Assembly (NCBI GenBank): GCA_027920525.1 | Contig: CP115858.1 | Location: forward strand, 496,001-560,000 | Source of the DNA: Chryseobacterium daecheongense | GTDB lineage: Bacteria > Bacteroidota > Bacteroidia > Flavobacteriales > Weeksellaceae | DNA: 64,000 bases | Direction of reading: 5' to 3' | Shown here: positions 60,761 through 64,000 of the stretch, in pieces | Position numbering within the stretch: the first letter of the stretch is position 1 | How the letters are laid out: every line of letters starts with the position of its first letter | Position numbers and translations under genes: made by a program | Notes under the pieces: model-generated | What the model saw: only the letters and a program-made list of their open reading frames with translations | Database searches by the model: none | Told to the model about the DNA's origin: nothing

Positions 60761-61677
60761 TTAAGAGAGTACGATACCCTGAAATTGATTTTAAAAAATA
60801 TACCCAATGCCTGGAAGGCTCTGAACAAAGGAAATATTCAGCTTCTAAAACTTTTTTAGATATCACGTCCCTGGATAAATGGGAATTGCTTGTCTACAAT
60901 GATTATGAAGCAGTAATGCCGGTTCCGTACGTAAAAAAATACGGAATAAAAATCGTTCACAATCCTATGCTTTGTCAGCAGCTAGGCGTTTTTTCAAAGA
61001 AAGATGATGTTTCAATCAATCAGGCGTTTTTGGAATTTTTACAGGAAAACTATCTGATAAGAATTTACCAGTTCAATGATCGTAATCAGTTTCAATCTAC
61101 AATACCATTGAGAAAAAATTTCCTTATTCTACCTGATGCATACGAAAGGGTGTATGCCAAATATTCACCTAAAAGGAAAAGGAAGTTAAGGCTTGACGAA
61201 AATGTACTGGAGAATTCCCTGATTAAAAATGTAAGCTTTGAAGAGGCCCGAAGTTTTATTTCGGCCAATATGCTTGGACTTGATAAAGAAGGTGATCTTA
61301 ACGGCTTTTTAAGGATTTTTGAAGTATTTTATAAGCTGGGTAAAATTCAATTTTCAGCTTTTTATTTTAAAGATCAGATCATTAATATAATTGCGCTTTA
61401 TGAAGATTTAGGTACTGTTGCCTTACTTGGAACATTTAACGATAAAGAACATGTGAAAATTTCTGGCGCATCCGTTCTCATCGATCATGCAATCAGGGAT
61501 CATATAGAAAGTAAAATATTTGATTTTGAAGGAGGAGAGCTGCCTAATATTGAAGAGTTTTTCAGAGGATTCCGTCCGGAATTAAGACCTTACGGGGTTC
61601 TGCAGAGTTCTGTGAAATCTTTGGCTGAGAATTTAGTGAGATTAATTATTAAAGGAAGATTCTCAACATTAAAATAG
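60757..61677 (+). CDS. GNAT/FemAB-like acyltransferase (BioF2-like), hypothetical
   Basis: 306 residues. The sequence resembles the GNAT-fold BioF2/FemAB type: FSAFYFKDQIINIIALYEDLGTVALLGTFNDKE, then IRDHIESKIFDFEGGELPNIEEFFRGFRPELRPY near the C-terminus. Such enzymes transfer acyl or aminoacyl groups to lipids, sugars or peptidoglycan. It overlaps radC by 4 bp. I would call it acyltransferase-like rather than assign a substrate. Confidence 0.7.
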   Translation: MIKRVRYPEIDFKKYTQCLEGSEQRKYSASKTFLDITSLDKWELLVYNDYEAVMPVPYVKKYGIKIVHNPMLCQQLGVFSKKDDVSINQAFLEFLQENYLIRIYQFNDRNQFQSTIPLRKNFLILPDAYERVYAKYSPKRKRKLRLDENVLENSLIKNVSFEEARSFISANMLGLDKEGDLNGFLRIFEVFYKLGKIQFSAFYFKDQIINIIALYEDLGTVALLGTFNDKEHVKISGASVLIDHAIRDHIESKIFDFEGGELPNIEEFFRGFRPELRPYGVLQSSVKSLAENLVRLIIKGRFSTLK

Positions 61678-61759
61678 ATGACAAGACTTGTTTCTCATTT
61701 AGATTCGTTCTAAATATTATTTGTACCTTTATGAGGTTATTTTAACAACCTATTTAGCG

Positions 61760-62692
61760 ATGTTCAAGCAGATCCGAAATTACAAATTACCTTACGTTAT
61801 TTATAATTTTTTCAATAAGAATAAATTAAAACATAATATTCCGCTTTATAAAAAGTATGGTGTGAAAAAGAACTACTTTTCAAGTATTTCAAGTAAAGAT
61901 TTTTCGCATCTTCCTGCAAGCAAAAGAGAAGTGCATCAGGAAAAGATGATGAATACGGATTTTTATAAAAGTCTATCGGAAGAAAATAAGGAAAGTGCAT
62001 CCAGGTATAATGATAATGGATATCTGATCTTAAAAAATTACCTTAATTCTTCAACGGTGGACCAGATCAATGCTGAAATCGAAAAATTAATGAATGACGG
62101 GACTTTGAAATTCCGTTACGGCGGTAAGCTGATGTTTGCTATCCGTCATTCGGAAATTATCAGAAATATTGGTAATGATAAGGATTTTCTCGATTTTTTA
62201 TCGGTGTTACTGGACGGGCAGGCCAAACTTTTCCAGAGTATCAATTTTATTAACGGGAGCCAGCAAAAAACACATTCGGACAGTATCCACATGACTACCT
62301 ATCCTCTGGGAGGATTATTGGGCGTATGGATCGCTTTGGAAGATGTAGACGAAAATAACGGAGCATTGCACTATATTCCGGGAAGCCATCAATTACCTTA
62401 TTTCCTGAATTCTGATTATGATAATGAAGGAAGTGTCTTTAAAATCGGTAAAAAAAGTTATAAGGCTTATGAAGAGTTTTTAGAAAATAAAGTTCAGGAG
62501 CTGGGATTAAAGAAAGAGGTTTTTCGAGCTAAAAAGGGAGATCTTTTAATATGGCATGCGAACATTCTCCATGGAGGGGAACCACACCTGGATAAAAGCA
62601 GAACCCGCAAAAGCCTTGTTTATCATTATTTTGATGAAAACAGTGTTTGCTATCATGAAGTGACCCAACGCCCCGCACTTTTTGAATTATAA
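61760..62692 (+). CDS. Phytanoyl-CoA dioxygenase (PhyH) family Fe(II)/2-oxoglutarate oxygenase
   Basis: 310 residues from the ATG at 61760; a TTG at 61721 is not a credible start. The double-stranded beta-helix core shows KTHSDSIHM (His-x-Asp), WIALEDVDENNGALHYIPGSHQ, and WHANILHGGEPHLDKSRTRKSLVYHYF (distal His and 2-oxoglutarate Arg). This family hydroxylates lipids, sugars, or small natural products. It is 82 bp after the acyltransferase and convergent with FkbM, whose 3' end overlaps it by 6 bp. Confidence 0.88.
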   Translation: MFKQIRNYKLPYVIYNFFNKNKLKHNIPLYKKYGVKKNYFSSISSKDFSHLPASKREVHQEKMMNTDFYKSLSEENKESASRYNDNGYLILKNYLNSSTVDQINAEIEKLMNDGTLKFRYGGKLMFAIRHSEIIRNIGNDKDFLDFLSVLLDGQAKLFQSINFINGSQQKTHSDSIHMTTYPLGGLLGVWIALEDVDENNGALHYIPGSHQLPYFLNSDYDNEGSVFKIGKKSYKAYEEFLENKVQELGLKKEVFRAKKGDLLIWHANILHGGEPHLDKSRTRKSLVYHYFDENSVCYHEVTQRPALFEL

Positions 62693-63478
62693 ACCGACTG
62701 GTTTGCATGCAAAAAACACATCTTTACTCTGGCTTTTTATGGTAAATTGATATGGACTCAGATCTTTGTTTAACGTAATGGAATCATAAGGCGGGTGAGT
62801 TTCAATTACTATATTCTCTACATTTTGAAGCCATGAATTATTCTTGCTGAGTAGTTCAGCTTCCGCTCCTTCAATATCGATTTTAAGAAGATCAATATTT
62901 TGGATACCATTATTTTTCATGATGCTTACAATAGATAAAGCGTCCGTAAGAATACCAGTTTCAGATATTTTTTGATTGTAAGAAAGTTCATCTCCACCGA
63001 AGTGTAAAGCACCATCTTCAAAATGGGCTGCTGCATGTAAACAAATAATATTCTTAAATGACTGCGTATTGACTTTTAGCAGTTCAAAATTATCGCGGGA
63101 AGCTTCCACTGCATAAATTTTGGCGTTAGGATATTTCAGAGACAGGTAAATGGAGGTCATTCCGATGTGAGCACCGAGATCAACTATAATCTCAGGGCTT
63201 TTGTTTAACAATTTAAGATGATCGGTATAGGTTTCTTTCCAGAATATTTCGTAGAAAATATCAATATCACCTTTAAAGGTCCTCAAATACAGGCTGAATT
63301 CTTTTTTATTCTTCTTAAAATTATATACAAAGGTCTCATTGTTATTAAAATTGAGATCGTTCTTTCTGAATTGGGAACTGTACCTTTTTGAATTAACAAT
63401 AATTGTAAAAAAGGTCTTCAGATTACCGCTCATATTTTTATTGAAAATAACCTTTGAAATGTAGTTTTTTAAAGACAT
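62687..63478 (-). CDS. FkbM-family SAM-dependent methyltransferase
   Basis: 263 residues. SAM site IVDLGAHIGMTSIYLSLKYPNAKIYAVEAS, then IICLHAA and the FkbM marker LLKIDIEGAEAELL. FkbM-type enzymes often methylate sugar or polyketide hydroxyls and sit in capsule/LPS clusters. Its 3' end overlaps PhyH by 6 bp in a convergent arrangement, with no terminator. The N-terminal ~60 residues are basic and not part of the SAM domain. Confidence 0.88.
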   Translation of the reverse strand: MSLKNYISKVIFNKNMSGNLKTFFTIIVNSKRYSSQFRKNDLNFNNNETFVYNFKKNKKEFSLYLRTFKGDIDIFYEIFWKETYTDHLKLLNKSPEIIVDLGAHIGMTSIYLSLKYPNAKIYAVEASRDNFELLKVNTQSFKNIICLHAAAHFEDGALHFGGDELSYNQKISETGILTDALSIVSIMKNNGIQNIDLLKIDIEGAEAELLSKNNSWLQNVENIVIETHPPYDSITLNKDLSPYQFTIKSQSKDVFFACKPVGL

Positions 63479-63573
63479 TATAAATTATAAGATGGTTGAC
63501 AGTACAAATTAATGTTATTTATGTTTATTTCACTATTTTTTTGATAGGAAAATAAAAAATAAAAGCTTTAAAC

Positions 63574-63607
63574 TTGTATAGTGAATAGTAAATTATTAGT
63601 AATTTTG
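63574..63607 (+). promoter_or_regulatory. Promoter of the last gene (TTG-N23-TAATTTTG)
   Basis: TTG at 63574-63576, 23-nt spacer, TAATTTTG at 63600-63607 and 11 nt to the ATG at 63619. Both elements match the flavobacterial consensus. Confidence 0.65.
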
Positions 63608-63618
63608 CACATCGAATT

Positions 63619-64000
63619 ATGACAAGTTTTTCAGAATATCTGCCGTATGCTTTTGCTCTAATTATTGCAATTCCTTTTCTGGTTTTGCTAAGACAATTTG
63701 TACATACCTATATTACCCTTAAAAACCAGGAAATAAAGCTTCTGTCCGTGAAATCAAATTCTGAGAACAAGAGCCATTCATATGAAAGGATGACGTTGTT
63801 TCTGGAAAGGATCAAACCTTCGAATATTGTTCAACGGTTTGATAAGGATCTGGCAGTTCATGAATTTATTTTTCTTACGGAAAAAACGATCAATGAAGAG
63901 TTCGAGTACAATTCTTCTCAGCAGCTTTATTTAACGAAAAATTCATGGAAGAATGTTGTCGATTGTAAAAATGCAATTATAGATTTGCTTCATAAGACGT
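63619..64000 (+). CDS. Membrane-anchored hypothetical protein (3' truncated by window)
   Basis: 127 codons up to the right edge, open throughout. Residues ~9-25 form one hydrophobic segment (FALIIAIPFLVLLRQF), followed by a charged helix and a soluble part with WKNVVDCKNAIIDLL. The arrangement (one TM helix then a helical domain) fits uncharacterized flavobacterial proteins found beside trafficking or DNA-repair genes, but I do not recognise the family with confidence. Confidence 0.7.
   Translation, partial: MTSFSEYLPYAFALIIAIPFLVLLRQFVHTYITLKNQEIKLLSVKSNSENKSHSYERMTLFLERIKPSNIVQRFDKDLAVHEFIFLTEKTINEEFEYNSSQQLYLTKNSWKNVVDCKNAIIDLLHKT

Noticed and set aside
61721..61759. TTG start for the PhyH protein
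   Set aside because: It adds 13 hydrophobic residues without a family match; ATG 61760 fits.

Overview
The window looks like a piece of a Bacteroidota chromosome, class Flavobacteriia, most likely Chryseobacterium or a close Weeksellaceae relative. The DNA is AT-rich. Many genes are preceded by the Bacteroidota -7 element TAnnTTTG. There is a SusC/SusD pair, two secreted enzymes end in type IX secretion (T9SS) sorting tails, and acyl-ACP desaturase, DUF72 and a flavobacterial type of NtrC regulator are present. The genus is my inference from family recognition, not from a search. I saw no rRNA, tRNA, insertion sequence, prophage or CRISPR array.

Layout: (1) 1-6308 holds the 3' end of an AddB-like nuclease, a T9SS-secreted lipase-like hydrolase, a glutaryl-CoA-dehydrogenase-like enzyme and a degenerate NUDIX (NrtR-like) regulator. 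(2) 6331-18169 is the clearest functional unit, a polysaccharide utilization locus for mixed beta-1,3/1,6-glucan: MFS transporter, SusC, SusD, GH30, GH3, GH16, GH30. The NUDIX-type regulator and MFS gene read divergently from SusCD. (3) 18261-32099 is mostly housekeeping and secreted proteins: a surface protein, FabI, Tag, nucleoside phosphorylase, a di-haem peroxidase, a PhoX-like phosphatase with a T9SS tail, a leucine-rich-repeat protein, an eIF1/SUI1 homologue, a gluzincin-like protein and GpmI. (4) 32256-42855 has acyl-ACP desaturase, a BT0820-type HAD protein, Map plus a methyltransferase, an SMR exporter, a Crp-type regulator, a LacI regulator plus fructokinase, Era, DoxX and an S9 peptidase.

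(5) 42969-49504 has a HAD hydrolase divergent from a Crp-type regulator, a MATE exporter, a sigma-54 response regulator lacking a DNA-binding domain, YggS, a polysaccharide deacetylase lipoprotein and DUF72. (6) 49564-53672 is a copper locus: a thioesterase overlapping an unusual regulator (HMA metal-binding domain fused to an AraC HTH), then a P1B copper ATPase with one HMA, four CxxC heavy-metal-binding modules and a His-rich microsatellite-encoded tract. (7) 54251-64000 has an RRM RNA-binding protein, a BlaI-type regulator with a PAP2-like protein, pyruvate dehydrogenase E1-alpha and E2, LolD-like ABC ATPase, an L,D-transpeptidase-like protein, RadC, and a small acyltransferase/PhyH/FkbM group. 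An uncharacterized membrane protein runs off the right edge.

The strongest leads for something new are the HMA-AraC regulator with its copper pump, the roughly 150-nt stretch with a single C between them, the NUDIX-type control of a glucan locus, and several palindromes placed at promoters. I found no convincing wholly unknown multi-gene system.
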